Assembly (NCBI GenBank): GCA_030528055.1
Contig: JAUMZQ010000016.1
Location: 1-51,813, forward strand
Reading direction: 5' to 3'
DNA length: 51,813 nucleotides
DNA from: Streptococcus sp.
GTDB taxonomy: Bacteria > Bacillota > Bacilli > Lactobacillales > Streptococcaceae
The translations under genes were made by a program, and so were the position numbers. The notes beneath the pieces were generated by a model, which saw only the letters and a list, made by a program, of their open reading frames with translations, did not search any database and had not been told where the DNA came from. Below are positions 1 through 11,552 of this stretch, in pieces; position 1 is the stretch's first letter, and every line of letters begins with the position of its first letter.

Positions 1-102
1 CTGTTCTCCCTCATAGGGCTATATTTGATTAAATCTAAAAACTCTTACCACTTACTTTATCAATCTCAACTCATATCCAATTTTTAGGAAATTTATTGCA
101 CT

Positions 103-825
103 TTATAGCCCCAATATCTGAAGAATTTGTTGTTTATATGCTAATTTCTGCAATTCTTTTTCTTTCTCTTCGTTCCATTCCAACTTGATTTCTGCCACAA
201 GTTGACCTGGTTTATTCTTCAAAATATAAATACGATTGCTAAGCGCCAAAGCTTCTTCAATACTATGAGTAATGATAAGAGTTGTCAATTCTAGTTGTTC
301 ATGAATGGATAAATACCATTTATGCAACTCCATTTTGGTCATCTCATCTAAAGCACTAAAAGCTTCATCCAGTAAAAAAAGGTTGTGACCAAACATATAA
401 GTCCTAAGAAGAGCCACCCGTTGTCTCATTCCTCCACTCAGCTCATGTGGGTATTTATCTCGAATACCCTCTAATTGAAAGGTTCTAAGCAATTTCTCTG
501 CTCGATGAATTGCTTCCTTCTTAGGAATTTTCTTGATAATAAGTGGCATCATCACATTTTCCAAAGCTGTTTTGTGAGCCAAGAGTAAATCTTTTTGTAG
601 CATATAGCTGACTTGTCCTCTTAACTCTTCTTGCCCATTCAATAAAATCTTTCCTGATTGGATATCCAAAATCCCTGCAATCAAATTGAACAGCGTTGTT
701 TTTCCTACGCCACTTGGACCTAAAATGGATACAATTTCTCCAGAATGAACTTGCATGTTAATATTCTTTAAAATCTCTTGATTTGTATAAGTATAACTAA
801 TATTTTTTAATATAATTTCTGTCAT
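103..825 (-). CDS. thiZ: ABC transporter ATPase, ThiZ-like
   Basis: This is a 240-residue ATPase that should power import of a thiamine pyrimidine precursor with the permease and binding protein encoded just upstream. The sequence shows a Walker A motif (GPSGVGKTT, about residue 36), the ABC signature LSGGMRQR and a Walker B with catalytic glutamate (LFLLDEAFSALD). It starts 2 bases after the binding-protein stop codon, so the two are co-translated. It resembles nitrate/sulfonate/taurine-type ATPases. The thiamine assignment rests on the TPP riboswitch at the head of the operon rather than on this protein alone. Confidence 0.85.
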   Translation of the reverse strand: MTEIILKNISYTYTNQEILKNINMQVHSGEIVSILGPSGVGKTTLFNLIAGILDIQSGKILLNGQEELRGQVSYMLQKDLLLAHKTALENVMMPLIIKKIPKKEAIHRAEKLLRTFQLEGIRDKYPHELSGGMRQRVALLRTYMFGHNLFLLDEAFSALDEMTKMELHKWYLSIHEQLELTTLIITHSIEEALALSNRIYILKNKPGQLVAEIKLEWNEEKEKELQKLAYKQQILQILGL

Positions 826-827
826 GA

Positions 828-1820
828 TTATTTTATAAAATTATTACTAAATCCTTTGCCTTTTAAATCATTGGTAATCAATTGATTATCTTGTGCCCAC
901 TGATGAAAAGCGTTCCAACGTTTTTCGTCAAATTGCCCCCATTTATCCTTGTCAGTGGCATATTGTTTGGAAAGATATTTCTGTGATTCTATTACAAAAT
1001 CTCGCTCATTTTTCAGTTCGGGAGCATTTTTAATTAAAATTTCTGCCGCTTCCTCAGGGTGTTCCATAGCATATTGATAGCCTTTTTTTATGGCCTGAAG
1101 AACTTTTTTAGCTTCTTCTTTGTTGTTTTTTAAATAATCATTATTTGCAATAATGACTGGCGAATAATAATCAAAAGCGGGTACATAATCTTTCATATAG
1201 AAAAAATTGGTGTCAATCCCTTTGCTCTTAGCTAATATCCCATCCCAACCATAATAAATCCACGCTGCTTCAAAAAGATTATTTTCAATAGGTGTGATAG
1301 AGTTAGAATCATTATTAGGCACTTTTTTGATTTTATCAAACTGAGCATGCTGTGACTCAACCAAAGTTTTTAACATCCCCAATTCAACAGGATCATTCCA
1401 AGTACCGTATGTTTTACCAACCAAGTCTTTAGGTTGTTGAATCTCATCTGATTTTTTAGAAATAATTCCAGAAGTGTTGTGCTCAACAATTGCCGCAACA
1501 GCTGTAATTTCTGCACCTTTATCTAATTTAGCAGCCATGGAATCTTGAAAATAGATGCCAAAAGGTGCTTTTCCATTAATAATCAAATCTGAAGAACTGT
1601 CTTCTGGTGGTAATTTAATATCCACATCAACACCCGCATCTTGAAAATATCCCTTTTCCTTAGCTACATAAATTCCTGTATGGTTTGTATTAGGCGACCA
1701 ATCCAAAATAAAGTCAATTTTTTTATTCTTAGACGAACCGCCTGTTTGATGACCACAAGCAGTTAAAAGAAAAAGAATAATAATACTGAGGGCATAAAAA
1801 TAATTTTTATTTTTTTTCAT
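828..1820 (-). CDS. thiY: Thiamine-precursor substrate-binding lipoprotein, ThiY/NMT1-like
   Basis: The 330-residue product is an extracellular substrate-binding lipoprotein of the NMT1/THI5-like family. It has a lysine-rich N-terminus, a hydrophobic stretch and a lipobox LTAC with the lipidated cysteine at residue 22. The start of the mature domain (DFILDWSPNTNHTGIYVAKEKGYF) is typical of the family. In characterised ThiXYZ systems the ligand is formylaminopyrimidine or hydroxymethylpyrimidine. It is the middle gene of a minus-strand operon, between permease and ATPase, under the TPP riboswitch. The exact ligand cannot be read from sequence. Confidence 0.87.
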   Translation of the reverse strand: MKKNKNYFYALSIIILFLLTACGHQTGGSSKNKKIDFILDWSPNTNHTGIYVAKEKGYFQDAGVDVDIKLPPEDSSSDLIINGKAPFGIYFQDSMAAKLDKGAEITAVAAIVEHNTSGIISKKSDEIQQPKDLVGKTYGTWNDPVELGMLKTLVESQHAQFDKIKKVPNNDSNSITPIENNLFEAAWIYYGWDGILAKSKGIDTNFFYMKDYVPAFDYYSPVIIANNDYLKNNKEEAKKVLQAIKKGYQYAMEHPEEAAEILIKNAPELKNERDFVIESQKYLSKQYATDKDKWGQFDEKRWNAFHQWAQDNQLITNDLKGKGFSNNFIK

Positions 1821-1875
1821 AAAAATTTCCTTCTTTCTATCTATACAAAACAGGTAGATGAAAATCCAATGTATC

Positions 1876-2628
1876 TTATTTCCATCTAATCACATATTTT
1901 TCACTGATACCTACTAATTTTATGCTCACCAAACTAATCGTAGAAATCAAGAAAATAATTGCAAACATTGTATCGTATTGAAAAAGTTTTTTAGACTGAA
2001 TCATATAAACTCCTAAACCCTCAAAACCACCTAACCATTCAGAAATCACAGTTGTGATAAAAGCGTATGAAACACTGACTCGTAGACCAGCATAAAAATA
2101 AGGTAGACTACTAGGAATTTTAAAATGCCAAAGAGTTTGCCAACGACTAGCTTGCATTAGTCGAAATAGGGTCAAGATATCTTTATCGCAGTTTCTAAAA
2201 CCATCCAAAATACTAATGATGATAGGGAAAGTTGTGGTTAAAACAATCAGAACAAGCTTAGGTAAAATCCCATATCCCAACCATAGAACCAAAATAGGTG
2301 CTAAAGCAATAGTTGGTACCGTCTGAATGATGACCATAATAGGATAAATCAAGTCGTTTAATAAAGAAAAACTATCCATCAATATAGCTAAAAAAACCGC
2401 TAGAATTATCCCTAAAAACAAGCCTAGCATTGATACTTTTAGAGTAGCTAATGAATGAAAAGCTAAAAGAGACGCATCTCTAAAAATAGCTCCTAGAATT
2501 TCAAGAGGTGTCGGTAAAATATACTTAGGCAATAGATGAAAAAATCCCATTATCTGCCAAAAAAATAAAATAGCAAGCATCCCCAGAATACCGATGTATT
2601 TTCTAGATAACGTCTGAATTATTTTCAA
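1876..2628 (-). CDS. thiX: ABC transporter permease, ThiX-like
   Basis: This 250-residue integral membrane protein is the permease of the thiamine-precursor importer. It has about six hydrophobic segments and the binding-protein-dependent permease loop that contacts the ATPase (around FRLMQASRWQTLWHFKIPSSLP). The start codon appears to be TTG at 2628-2626, supported by a strong AAGGAGG ribosome-binding site six bases upstream; no ATG is as well placed. It is the first gene of the operon, directly after the riboswitch terminator. Confidence 0.85.
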   Translation of the reverse strand: MKIIQTLSRKYIGILGMLAILFFWQIMGFFHLLPKYILPTPLEILGAIFRDASLLAFHSLATLKVSMLGLFLGIILAVFLAILMDSFSLLNDLIYPIMVIIQTVPTIALAPILVLWLGYGILPKLVLIVLTTTFPIIISILDGFRNCDKDILTLFRLMQASRWQTLWHFKIPSSLPYFYAGLRVSVSYAFITTVISEWLGGFEGLGVYMIQSKKLFQYDTMFAIIFLISTISLVSIKLVGISEKYVIRWK

Positions 2629-2650
2629 CTAATACCTCCTTATCAAAAAC

Positions 2651-2680
2651 AAAAAATGCCCTTTTCAATATGAAAAAGGC
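2651..2680 (-). terminator. Riboswitch-associated intrinsic terminator
   Basis: On the minus strand a GCCTTTTTCA / TGAAAAGGGC stem-loop is followed by TTTTTT. It lies between the TPP aptamer and the permease gene. This is the expected expression platform: thiamine pyrophosphate binding would favour this terminator and shut off the importer. Confidence 0.8.
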
Positions 2681-2699
2681 ACACAACATCTCCATTATA

Positions 2700-2790
<91 letters not shown>

Positions 2791-2797
2791 AACTTCA

Positions 2798-2825
2798 TGA
2801 TAACGCAATCATTTGTAAAAGTCAA
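2798..2825 (-). promoter_or_regulatory. Probable promoter of thiXYZ
   Basis: On the minus strand a TTGACT -35 (2820-2825) and a TTATCA -10 (2798-2803) are separated by 16 bases, immediately upstream of the TPP aptamer. The -10 is imperfect. Confidence 0.5.
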
Positions 2826-2885
2826 GATTATTGACTATTTTGCTAATCATCACGCTAATAATATTTTTTATTAAACTATAGTTTA

Positions 2886-3164
2886 TTATTCTTCGTCAAA
2901 ATAACGAATCAAATTTTTCTCTGTCAAAATATCAGAATAGGTATACGATTCAACATAAGTGTTAGAGATTTCACCCGGTTGTCCCCCATTATTTGAGTAC
3001 TCAACAATGAATAAAGAAGAATAAACTTCAATAAGTCGACCCTGTTTGTTTTTCTGACGTTTCCGTCCATTCTCCAAAGTCATTTCAACGATTTGACCTT
3101 CGTGAGCTTTTATATCTTCTTTAATTTTTTTCATTTTTGCAACATCTGTGAATGCATCACTCAT
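2886..3164 (-). CDS. Veg-family protein (DUF1021)
   Basis: The 92-residue protein matches the Veg/DUF1021 family: small, highly charged, with the characteristic ENGRKRQKNKQGRLIEVYSS segment. B. subtilis Veg is linked to biofilm gene regulation and spore outgrowth; the streptococcal role is not established. It follows dnaB by 3 bases on the same strand and is the last gene of the gdpP-rplI-dnaB cluster. The following 60 bases before the thi promoter region are AT-rich with no gene. Confidence 0.8.
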   Translation of the reverse strand: MSDAFTDVAKMKKIKEDIKAHEGQIVEMTLENGRKRQKNKQGRLIEVYSSLFIVEYSNNGGQPGEISNTYVESYTYSDILTEKNLIRYFDEE

Positions 3165-3167
3165 ATT

Positions 3168-4520
3168 TTACGATTCCTCTCTTTTGGAAATACTTGAAAA
3201 TTTATTATATTCTTTTTGGAAAATTAGTTCAACAGTTCCACGCGCACCGCTACGGTTTTTCTCAATGATAACCTCAATTTTGTTATTGGGCATCCCATCT
3301 TCCTCTTCTGAACGACTATAATAATCATCACGATAAAGGAAAGCAACAATATCAGCATCTTGCTCAATAGAACCAGACTCACGAATGTCAGACAAAACTG
3401 GTCGCTTGTCTTGACGTTGTTCCACACCACGAGAAAGCTGACTAAGAGCAATAACGGGTACCCTTAATTCTTTGGCTAAAATTTTAAGCTGACGTGAAAT
3501 TTCAGATACTTCTTGTTGTCGATTCTCACGTCCTGTACCTGTAATCAACTGCAAATAGTCGATCAAAATCAATCCTAGATTTCCTGTTTCTTTGGCTAAT
3601 TTCCTAGCTCTAGAACGAATTTCTGTAATTCGAATCCCCGGAGTATCATCAATATAGATACTAGAATCAGCTAGATTGGCCATTGCGATAGCATATTTAC
3701 TCCAGTCTTCATCTGTCAGCTGTCCTGTACGGATAGAATGAGAATTGATAACTCCTTCTGAAGCTACCATACGGTCCACTAAACTTTCAGCCCCCATTTC
3801 CAAAGAAAAGATAGCCACCGTCTTATCCAATTTTGTTCCAATATTTTGAGCAATATTTAGTGCAAAAGCAGTTTTACCAACTGCAGGACGTGCCGCTAAA
3901 ATGATTAATTCTTCCTCATGCAAACCAGTTGTCATTCTATCTAGCTCTGTATAACCAGTGGCAATTCCTGTAATGTCAGAAGTCTGTTTTGCACGTTCTT
4001 CAAGATTCGCAAAGTTAAGATTCAGGATATCTTTAATCATCTTAAAACCACTGCGATTTGCTGTTTCACTAACATCTATGAGGGCTTTTTCTGCTCCAGC
4101 GATAATTTCTTCTGCTTGACGTTCCCCATCATAAGCTTGATTAATAGACTCCGTCAAGCGAGATATCAAACGACGCAAAATGGCTTTTTCTGCAACAATT
4201 TTGGCATAATATTCAGCATTGGCAGAAGTCGGAACAGAATTAACAATCTCAACTAAGTACGAAAGCCCACCAATATTTTGCAAATCTCCTTGGCTATCTA
4301 AAATATTACGCACAGTGGTCGCATCAATAGCATCTCCACGATCTGCCAGATCAATCATAGCTTTAAAAATCAAACGATTTGCATATTTGAAAAAATCAGT
4401 TGGCTCGATATACTCGCGAACAAAAACTAACTTGCTCTCATCAATGAAAATAGCCCCTAAAACAGACTGTTCCGCCAAAATATCTTGAGGCTGAGTTCGT
4501 AATTCATCAATCTCTGCCAT
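3168..4520 (-). CDS. dnaB: Replicative DNA helicase DnaB (often named dnaC in Gram-positives)
   Basis: The product is the hexameric replicative helicase that unwinds DNA ahead of the fork. An N-terminal DnaB domain (LRTQPQDILAEQSVLGAIF) is followed by a RecA-like motor with Walker A ARPAVGKTAFALNIA (about residue 211), Walker B (LGLILIDYLQL) and the C-terminal SRGVEQRQDKRPVLSDIRESG motif. I place the start at the ATG at 4520 (450 residues), because GAGAG lies about eight bases upstream; a TTG two codons earlier is possible. It sits between rplI and veg, the usual Firmicute order. Confidence 0.96.
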   Translation of the reverse strand: MAEIDELRTQPQDILAEQSVLGAIFIDESKLVFVREYIEPTDFFKYANRLIFKAMIDLADRGDAIDATTVRNILDSQGDLQNIGGLSYLVEIVNSVPTSANAEYYAKIVAEKAILRRLISRLTESINQAYDGERQAEEIIAGAEKALIDVSETANRSGFKMIKDILNLNFANLEERAKQTSDITGIATGYTELDRMTTGLHEEELIILAARPAVGKTAFALNIAQNIGTKLDKTVAIFSLEMGAESLVDRMVASEGVINSHSIRTGQLTDEDWSKYAIAMANLADSSIYIDDTPGIRITEIRSRARKLAKETGNLGLILIDYLQLITGTGRENRQQEVSEISRQLKILAKELRVPVIALSQLSRGVEQRQDKRPVLSDIRESGSIEQDADIVAFLYRDDYYSRSEEEDGMPNNKIEVIIEKNRSGARGTVELIFQKEYNKFSSISKREES

Positions 4521-4549
4521 AGACAAATCTCTCTTTCAACATCAAACTC

Positions 4550-5002
4550 TTATCCTTCTTTAATTCGTAAACGAATCAAACCAGTAACTTCTTGGTAAAT
4601 TTTCACAGGCACATCAATCAGACCTAAAGAACGGATCGGTGAGTCCACTTTAATATGTCGCTTGTCTATTTTGATACCAAATTGTTTTTGCAATTCTTCT
4701 GCAATTTTTTTACTTGTGATAGAACCAAAAGTACGACCATCTGGGCCTACTTTTTCCGTAAATTCAACAACGGTTTCTTTTTCTTCCAATTTATTCTTGA
4801 TTCGTTCTGCATCAGCTACCAATTCTGCATGTGCTTTTTCAACAGATTTTTGTTTTCCACGTATTTCACTAATAGCTTGATTAGTTGCTTCCTTGGCAAG
4901 ATTTTTTTTAATTAAAAAGTTTTGGGCATAACCAGTAGGAACTTCTTTTATCTCTCCCTTTTTGCCTTTACCTTTAACATCGGCTAAAAAAATTACTTTC
5001 AT
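4550..5002 (-). CDS. rplI: 50S ribosomal protein L9
   Basis: The 150-residue L9 begins with the classic [21 protein letters not shown] and carries the N-domain glycine/lysine-rich motif ([13 protein letters not shown]), a long charged connecting helix and the C-domain ([20 protein letters not shown]). It binds 23S rRNA domain V. Its ATG overlaps the gdpP stop codon by four bases (ATGA), so the two are translationally coupled. Confidence 0.98.
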   Translation of the reverse strand: MKVIFLADVKGKGKKGEIKEVPTGYAQNFLIKKNLAKEATNQAISEIRGKQKSVEKAHAELVADAERIKNKLEEKETVVEFTEKVGPDGRTFGSITSKKIAEELQKQFGIKIDKRHIKVDSPIRSLGLIDVPVKIYQEVTGLIRLRIKEG

Positions 5003-6993
5003 TCCTTTTTCTCCTTACTGCTTATTATTTGGTCTTTAATGACCTCTTCTACAATCTGTTGGTTCAATTCTTGTACAACTTCTGAGACAGATTTATCAGC
5101 TATCTGAGCAGCCGCCAAATTGAAGTGACCGCCACCACCCATTTTTTCCATAATACGTTGCACATTTACTTTGCTTCTACTTCTTGCCGAAACAGACACA
5201 TATCCTTGTATGTTTTTACTAACCACAAAGGTTGCTTCGATTCCTGACATAGAAAGCATGGTATCTGCTGCTTTACTAATAACGACTGTATCATAAAGGG
5301 CGCTTTCTGATGCTGCAGCAACAATCACATTTGGTAGAATTTTCTTACCATTCAAAATCAATTCATTAATAGCCCGATACTCTTCAAAGTTTGTAGCTGA
5401 GATGTCCTGAATCACCACACTGTCGCTTCCTCTAGTTCGAAGGTAGCTTGCTACATCAAAGGTTCTGCTTGTAACCCGAGCAGTAAAATTCTTGGTATCC
5501 AACATGATTCCTGCCATTAAAATACTAGCAGAAATTTTGTTTAAGCGATTGATATTCGAATTTTGGAACTGGATAAGTTCTGTAACCAATTCACTAGCAC
5601 TACTAGCACCACTTTCGATATAGACAATAACCGCATTGTCAGGAAAGTCTTCATCACGACGATGGTGATCAATAACAATGGTTTGGTTAAATTGCTCATA
5701 AAATTCTTTGGAAAGAGTAAGGCTTGTTTTTGAGTGATCCACCATAATCAAAAGTGAATGTTTGGTCATCATACTCATCGCTTCTGGAACTGTCACTAAA
5801 TGCGTCACTTCTTCCTCGAGCTTCAACTTTTTTATGGCTCTTTCAATATCGTTAGACATTTGAGAAGGGTCATACACTACATAAGCATCATTAATCAGAT
5901 TGCTAGCAAAAAGTTGCATTCCTAGTGATGCCCCTAAAGCATCCATATCTAGGTTTCTGTGACCAACTATAAAGACTTGATCCACATTTTTAATTTTATC
6001 TGAAATAGCTGTCATCATCGCACGAGTACGGGTACGGGTACGTTTAACTGCTGAAGCTGTTCCTCCACCAAAATAAACTGGATTTTTGGAATCATCATTT
6101 TCTTTGACCACTGCCTGATCTCCACCCCTAACTTCTGCTAAGTTAAGATTTTGGAGAGCAATTTTCCCAATTTCATCATGATGCCCATCTCCGTAAGAGA
6201 AGCCCATACTCAATGTCAAGGCTAATTCTCTATTTTTGGCTTCTGTTCTAAACTGATCGATAATTGAAAATTTATTATTCATCAACTGTTCTAAAACTGT
6301 ATAATCTGTGAAAAGATAGAAACGATCCATTCCAACTCTTCGATAGAACATCTGATATTTCTCAGAAAATTCCGCTACAAAATTCGCTACAAAACTATTG
6401 ATATTACTAATATCTGTATCAGAAACGGTATCCTCTAAATCGGTGTAATTATCAACTGAAATAATTCCTATAACTGGACGCGTAGTGACTAAACCAACTG
6501 TTGCCTCGTATTCATTTGAAGCATCAAAAAAATAAAAAACATTAGAATTTTTATCTAAATAAACTGAATATTTTTTGTCTCCAACTGTTGCATAATGTCC
6601 TGTACTTGAATGAGCAGCCTGCATGATCGTTTGCAATAATTCTGTACTAAAATTGCCATCCTCTGTTGTGAAAATAAGTTCTGCATAGGGATTGAACCAT
6701 TCTACATCACCAGTTTTTTCATTCATTTTGATAACACCAACAGGCATTTTATCTAAAAGAGAAGCCAAACTTCCCTCAGCTTGATGATTGACATAATGAA
6801 TTTGTTCAATTTCATCTAACTCTGATATTCTTTGTTGTTGAATGAAAAAGAGAATTAAGCAAGCAAGCACAACAAAAAGTGCTACCAACATTGGAAGACC
6901 TTCTCCAAACATTCGTAAACAAATAGCTAATATGATAAAAGAAATAATACCTATCATTATTAGATGAATAGGGGCGAAACGGAATTTTTTCAT
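4999..6993 (-). CDS. gdpP: Cyclic-di-AMP phosphodiesterase GdpP
   Basis: This membrane-bound DHH/DHHA1 phosphodiesterase hydrolyses c-di-AMP to pApA, tuning potassium, osmotic and beta-lactam responses. It has two N-terminal transmembrane segments (residues about 8-48), a PAS-like region, a degenerate GGDEF domain, then the DHH domain ([12 protein letters not shown] near residue 344, DHHRRDEDF near 443) and DHHA1 ([12 protein letters not shown]). I choose the ATG at 6993 (664 residues): it has AGAGG nearby and a TG-extended -10 (TAAAAT, 7015-7020) just upstream, which lies inside the longer open frame starting at 7074. The 261-base gap to mnmG holds AT-rich sequence with short palindromes but no gene. 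Confidence 0.95.
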   Translation of the reverse strand: MKKFRFAPIHLIMIGIISFIILAICLRMFGEGLPMLVALFVVLACLILFFIQQQRISELDEIEQIHYVNHQAEGSLASLLDKMPVGVIKMNEKTGDVEWFNPYAELIFTTEDGNFSTELLQTIMQAAHSSTGHYATVGDKKYSVYLDKNSNVFYFFDASNEYEATVGLVTTRPVIGIISVDNYTDLEDTVSDTDISNINSFVANFVAEFSEKYQMFYRRVGMDRFYLFTDYTVLEQLMNNKFSIIDQFRTEAKNRELALTLSMGFSYGDGHHDEIGKIALQNLNLAEVRGGDQAVVKENDDSKNPVYFGGGTASAVKRTRTRTRAMMTAISDKIKNVDQVFIVGHRNLDMDALGASLGMQLFASNLINDAYVVYDPSQMSNDIERAIKKLKLEEEVTHLVTVPEAMSMMTKHSLLIMVDHSKTSLTLSKEFYEQFNQTIVIDHHRRDEDFPDNAVIVYIESGASSASELVTELIQFQNSNINRLNKISASILMAGIMLDTKNFTARVTSRTFDVASYLRTRGSDSVVIQDISATNFEEYRAINELILNGKKILPNVIVAAASESALYDTVVISKAADTMLSMSGIEATFVVSKNIQGYVSVSARSRSKVNVQRIMEKMGGGGHFNLAAAQIADKSVSEVVQELNQQIVEEVIKDQIISSKEKKE

Positions 6994-7254
6994 CACAAAC
7001 CTCTTATTTCGCCATTTTAACATAATTTCAGCAAAAAAGCGAATTTCTCCCCAATATTCACCAAACTTTAACAAGTAATCAATTCAATTATTTTTTGAAA
7101 ATAAGGGCAATGATTAACTATACCTAAAAAATAGTTTTATAAACTATTCATTTTAAGTTGTAAACCAATTGTAAAGCAATCAAATATGAATTAATTGCCT
7201 TACAAAACACACTTCCATTAGTTTACAAAGTTGTAAAGAATGTTGATAACTTAT

Positions 7255-9165
7255 TTACAACTCTTTTTGTTTCTTTGAGATACTGCGTGATTTTCCTTCT
7301 AAATAAACCATTAAAATAGAGATGTCAGCTGGATTAACTCCTGAAATACGACTAGCTTGACCAATTGTCTCTGGATTGATCTGTTTAAATTTCTGACGTG
7401 CTTCAGTAGCAATAGAATCAATATCATCCCAGTCAATAGTTGACGGAATTCTTTTTTCCTCCATTCGCTTCATTTTTTCTACCTGATCTAGTGCTTTTGA
7501 AATGTATCCTTCATACTTCACTTCTGTTTCAATCAATTCTATTATTTTTTCATCCAATTCAACTGCTGCTGGTCCAATAAATTTAACTACATCTTGATAA
7601 GAAATATCAGGGCGTCTCATAAATTCTTTTGCAGTTACTGCATCTGTCAAAGGTTTAAATCCTAATTTTTTCACTTGCTCATTCGTTTCCTTGACTGGCT
7701 TTAATTTAATAGAATTTAAGCGTTGCATTTCCTCTTCAAATTGACTTTTTTTCGTTTCAAAACGCAACCAACGCTCATCATCTACTAAACCAATCGCCCG
7801 CCCAATTTCTGTTAAACGCATATCCGCATTATCATGACGCAAAATTAAACGATATTCAGCACGACTCGTCAACAAACGATAAGGTTCTATCGTTCCCTTG
7901 GTCACCAAATCATCAATCATAACTCCGATATACCCATCACTTCTTTTTAAAATGAGCTCAGGTTCACCCTTAATTTTAAGCGCAGCATTGATTCCAGCTA
8001 TAATTCCTTGTCCTGCTGCTTCCTCGTATCCAGAAGTTCCATTTGTTTGTCCAGCTGTAAAAAGTCCTGATACTTTCTTTGTTTCCAAAGTTGCACGTAA
8101 TTGATGAGGCAGAACAACATCGTATTCTATCGCATAACCTGTCCGCATCATCTCTGCATTTTCCAAGCCTTTGATGGAATGAACCAATTCTTTTTGAACA
8201 TCTTCAGGAAGACTAGTAGATAAGCCCTGTACATAGACTTCTTCTGTCTCTCGACCTTCTGGTTCAAGGAATAGTTGGTGGCGTTCCTTGTCAGCAAAAC
8301 GAACAATCTTATCTTCAATAGAAGGACAATAACGCGGACCTACTCCTTTAACAATCCCTGAAAACATAGGAGCTCGATGAAGATTTTTTTGTATAATTTC
8401 ATGGCTATTTGCATTTGTGTAAGTTAGCCAACATGGAATCTGATCTTGAATATAATCCTCATCACGTGAATTATAAGAAAAATGATTTGCTTTTTTATCA
8501 CCAGGCTGAATTTCAGTCGCTTCATAGTTAATTGAAGAAGCCTTTACACGTGGTGGTGTTCCAGTTTTAAAACGTCCAATTTCAAAACCAAGACTTCTTA
8601 GATTATCTGCTAAAGGAATAGCTGCTAAGCTATGGTTAGGTCCAGATGAATATTTTAAATCGCCAATGATAATTTCACCACGCAAGGCTGTTCCCGTCGT
8701 GATGATGACCGCTTTAGCCCCATATTCTTGATTTGTTGCTGTTTTAACCCCAATGACCTTGCCATCTTCTACTAATACTTCATTAATCATAGTTTGACGT
8801 AATGTTAAATTATCCTGATTCTCAACCGTTTTTCGCATCTCTTTAGAGTAGAGTTCCTTATCTGCTTGCGCTCTCAATGCACGTACAGCTGGTCCCTTTC
8901 CAGTATTTAACATTTTCATTTGTATGTAAGTTTTATCAATGTTTTTGGCCATTTCTCCACCAAGTGCGTCCACCTCACGAACAACAATCCCCTTAGCAGA
9001 ACCTCCGATGGAAGGATTACAAGGCATAAAAGCCAACATTTCTATATTAATAGTTGCAAGTAATACCTTACAGCCCATACGACTTGCTGCCAGTGAAGCC
9101 TCAACGCCTGCATGCCCTGCACCAATTACAATAATATCATAACATTCAGTAAAATTATGTGCCAT
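7255..9165 (-). CDS. mnmG: tRNA uridine 5-carboxymethylaminomethyl modification enzyme MnmG (GidA)
   Basis: This 636-residue FAD enzyme works with MnmE to modify U34 of tRNAs reading NNA/NNG codons. The N-terminal dinucleotide-binding motif ([20 protein letters not shown]), the GidA signatures [11 protein letters not shown] and FKTGTPPR, and the C-terminal helical domain ending in [16 protein letters not shown] are all present. Length is normal. mnmA, encoding the 2-thiolation enzyme for the same uridine, lies 144 bases upstream on the same strand, so the two wobble-uridine modifiers are adjacent here. Confidence 0.97.
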   Translation of the reverse strand: MAHNFTECYDIIVIGAGHAGVEASLAASRMGCKVLLATINIEMLAFMPCNPSIGGSAKGIVVREVDALGGEMAKNIDKTYIQMKMLNTGKGPAVRALRAQADKELYSKEMRKTVENQDNLTLRQTMINEVLVEDGKVIGVKTATNQEYGAKAVIITTGTALRGEIIIGDLKYSSGPNHSLAAIPLADNLRSLGFEIGRFKTGTPPRVKASSINYEATEIQPGDKKANHFSYNSRDEDYIQDQIPCWLTYTNANSHEIIQKNLHRAPMFSGIVKGVGPRYCPSIEDKIVRFADKERHQLFLEPEGRETEEVYVQGLSTSLPEDVQKELVHSIKGLENAEMMRTGYAIEYDVVLPHQLRATLETKKVSGLFTAGQTNGTSGYEEAAGQGIIAGINAALKIKGEPELILKRSDGYIGVMIDDLVTKGTIEPYRLLTSRAEYRLILRHDNADMRLTEIGRAIGLVDDERWLRFETKKSQFEEEMQRLNSIKLKPVKETNEQVKKLGFKPLTDAVTAKEFMRRPDISYQDVVKFIGPAAVELDEKIIELIETEVKYEGYISKALDQVEKMKRMEEKRIPSTIDWDDIDSIATEARQKFKQINPETIGQASRISGVNPADISILMVYLEGKSRSISKKQKEL

Positions 9166-9309
9166 TTTTATCTTCCTTATAAACTATTTATTCCACAAAA
9201 AAAGGCCAATTCACGAGAAGTGCAAGACAAAAAGCCTGCAACATCCATGAGCTTTGACCATCATAGTTATTACTAACCATATTGTAACAAATTAAGAAAA
9301 ATTGTCAAT

Positions 9310-10455
<1,146 letters not shown>

Positions 10456-10511
10456 TCACGATTGAAGGTCGTGTTTTACTCTTTGTATATCAGTTTCAAA
10501 GAGCAAGCTCT

Positions 10512-10540
10512 ATTATAGCACGAAAGAAACATAAGAACAA
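10512..10540 (-). promoter_or_regulatory. Probable mnmA promoter
   Basis: On the minus strand TTGTTC (10535-10540) and TATAAT (10512-10517) are separated by 17 bases. The leader to mnmA is about 75 bases, with GGGAG near the start codon. Confidence 0.6.
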
Positions 10541-10640
10541 ATAAGACAATCACACAAAATAATACAGTCGAATTATGCTTTACATTGTTGTCAAGATAGT
10601 TGTTTGCCAATGCACAATATTTTGTATAGAACTGCTGACA

Positions 10641-10672
10641 AAAAATAAAGCCAACTTGACAAAGTTGACTTT
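10641..10672 (-). terminator. Terminator of the first LysM gene
   Basis: On the minus strand a ten-base stem AAAGTCAACT / AGTTGGCTTT (one G-T pair) is followed by a T-run. It lies 25 bases after the LysM gene stop codon. Confidence 0.8.
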
Positions 10673-10696
10673 ACCTGTAAATAAGATTATTGCTTT

Positions 10697-11278
10697 TTAA
10701 TACCAACCATTTGCTAACCAGAAGTTTTTGGCTACAGACCATGAACCATAACGTTCTGTTACATAAGCATTGGCTACTTTTTCTTGATTTTCTGCAGACA
10801 AATCACCATTTAAGTAAGAAATCGTTAGTTGGTAACGACCATAATACTGTCCATTTTGTGCAGTATAGCTACCACCCGATTCTTTTTGTGCAATCCATTC
10901 TTTAGCTTCTACTTCTTCAGATGATAAACCTGAACTTGCATTGGTTGTTTCTGAAGCTGTTGAACTCTCTACACTTGTTTCTGGATTCGTCGCTACAGGA
11001 TTAGTAGCTTCTGGTGCTTTTTGTTCTGCATTTGGGGTGTCAATTTCTAAAATCTGCCCAATACTAATAAAATTAATGTTGCTAATATTATTTTTTTGTG
11101 CAATTTCACTAACAGTAGTTCCATGTGTATGTGCAATAGCAGACAGGGTGTCTCCTGATTTTACAGTATAACTGTCCGCATCAACAAGTTTTGGAGTTAA
11201 AAAGATAGCTGCTGTAGCTAAACCAATTAAGCCTACTTTCATTGTTTTTTTCTTATTTTGTTTTGCTTTTAAATTCAT
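10697..11278 (-). CDS. Secreted LysM protein with lysozyme-like C-terminal domain
   Basis: The 193-residue protein has an N-terminal signal peptide (MKVGLIGLATAAIFLTP, cleavage near VDADS), one LysM domain ([20 protein letters not shown]...IGQILEID) that binds peptidoglycan, a Thr/Ser/Ala/Glu linker (about residues 85-125), and a C-terminal domain with EWIAQKESGGSY and YYGRYQL ending in WLANGWY. The C-terminus looks like the small lysozyme-like or aggregation-promoting-factor family; the Glu in KESGG is the likely catalytic residue, but activity is inferred. AAAGGAG precedes the ATG. Divergent from sdaAB. Confidence 0.85.
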   Translation of the reverse strand: MNLKAKQNKKKTMKVGLIGLATAAIFLTPKLVDADSYTVKSGDTLSAIAHTHGTTVSEIAQKNNISNINFISIGQILEIDTPNAEQKAPEATNPVATNPETSVESSTASETTNASSGLSSEEVEAKEWIAQKESGGSYTAQNGQYYGRYQLTISYLNGDLSAENQEKVANAYVTERYGSWSVAKNFWLANGWY

Positions 11279-11522
11279 TTTTGAATTCTCCTTTTCTGTG
11301 ATGTATCTATCTTATCGTTAGATTGTTACGCGTTTTTGTTGTTTTGATGAAATATGTTACATGAATATTGATATAAGAATAAAGTTACCTAATATATGTA
11401 TGTTTTAAGTTAATTGTAAGAAAACCGCTTAAAATGGCTATATTATAATATTTTAGCCTATTATATAAAGAATATTTTTATCACTTTTGACGAAAAAATA
11501 AACAGAAATTCTTTAGTTTTGT

Positions 11523-11528
11523 TATAAT
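11523..11528 (+). promoter_or_regulatory. -10 element of sdaAB promoter
   Basis: TATAAT preceded by TG at the extended -10 position lies 24 bases before the sdaAB start codon. No good -35 hexamer is seen at normal spacing. The 274-base divergent region up to the LysM gene holds no other gene. Confidence 0.6.
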
Positions 11529-11552
11529 GAATGTAATTAACAAGGAGGGTTT

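Noticed and set aside
1..102. GGGCTAT near the window start with ATAGCCC in the end of thiZ, as a possible terminator
   Set aside because: The arms are more than 80 bases apart with no T-run. I see no gene or defined element in this stretch.
6994..7074. N-terminal extension of GdpP by 27 codons
   Set aside because: The -10 element and ribosome-binding site for the shorter start fall inside it, and the known family begins at MKKFRF.
7159..7175. TGTAAA-CCAAT-TGTAAA, an exact VicR/WalR-like repeat in the gdpP-mnmG gap
   Set aside because: It points away from gdpP, lies about 140 bases from its promoter, and sits in AT-rich sequence with many TGTAAA-like words. Chance is likely.
7222..7237. Palindrome TTTACAA-AG-TTGTAAA, similar to words near the recF and htrA stops
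   Set aside because: The recF copy is half of a terminator hairpin, and the others share only short AT-rich words. No consistent element or position emerges.
10941..11171. 76-codon plus-strand frame opposite the first LysM gene
   Set aside because: It is a shadow of the LysM domain and Thr/Ser linker on the minus strand, with hydrophobic composition arising from that bias.
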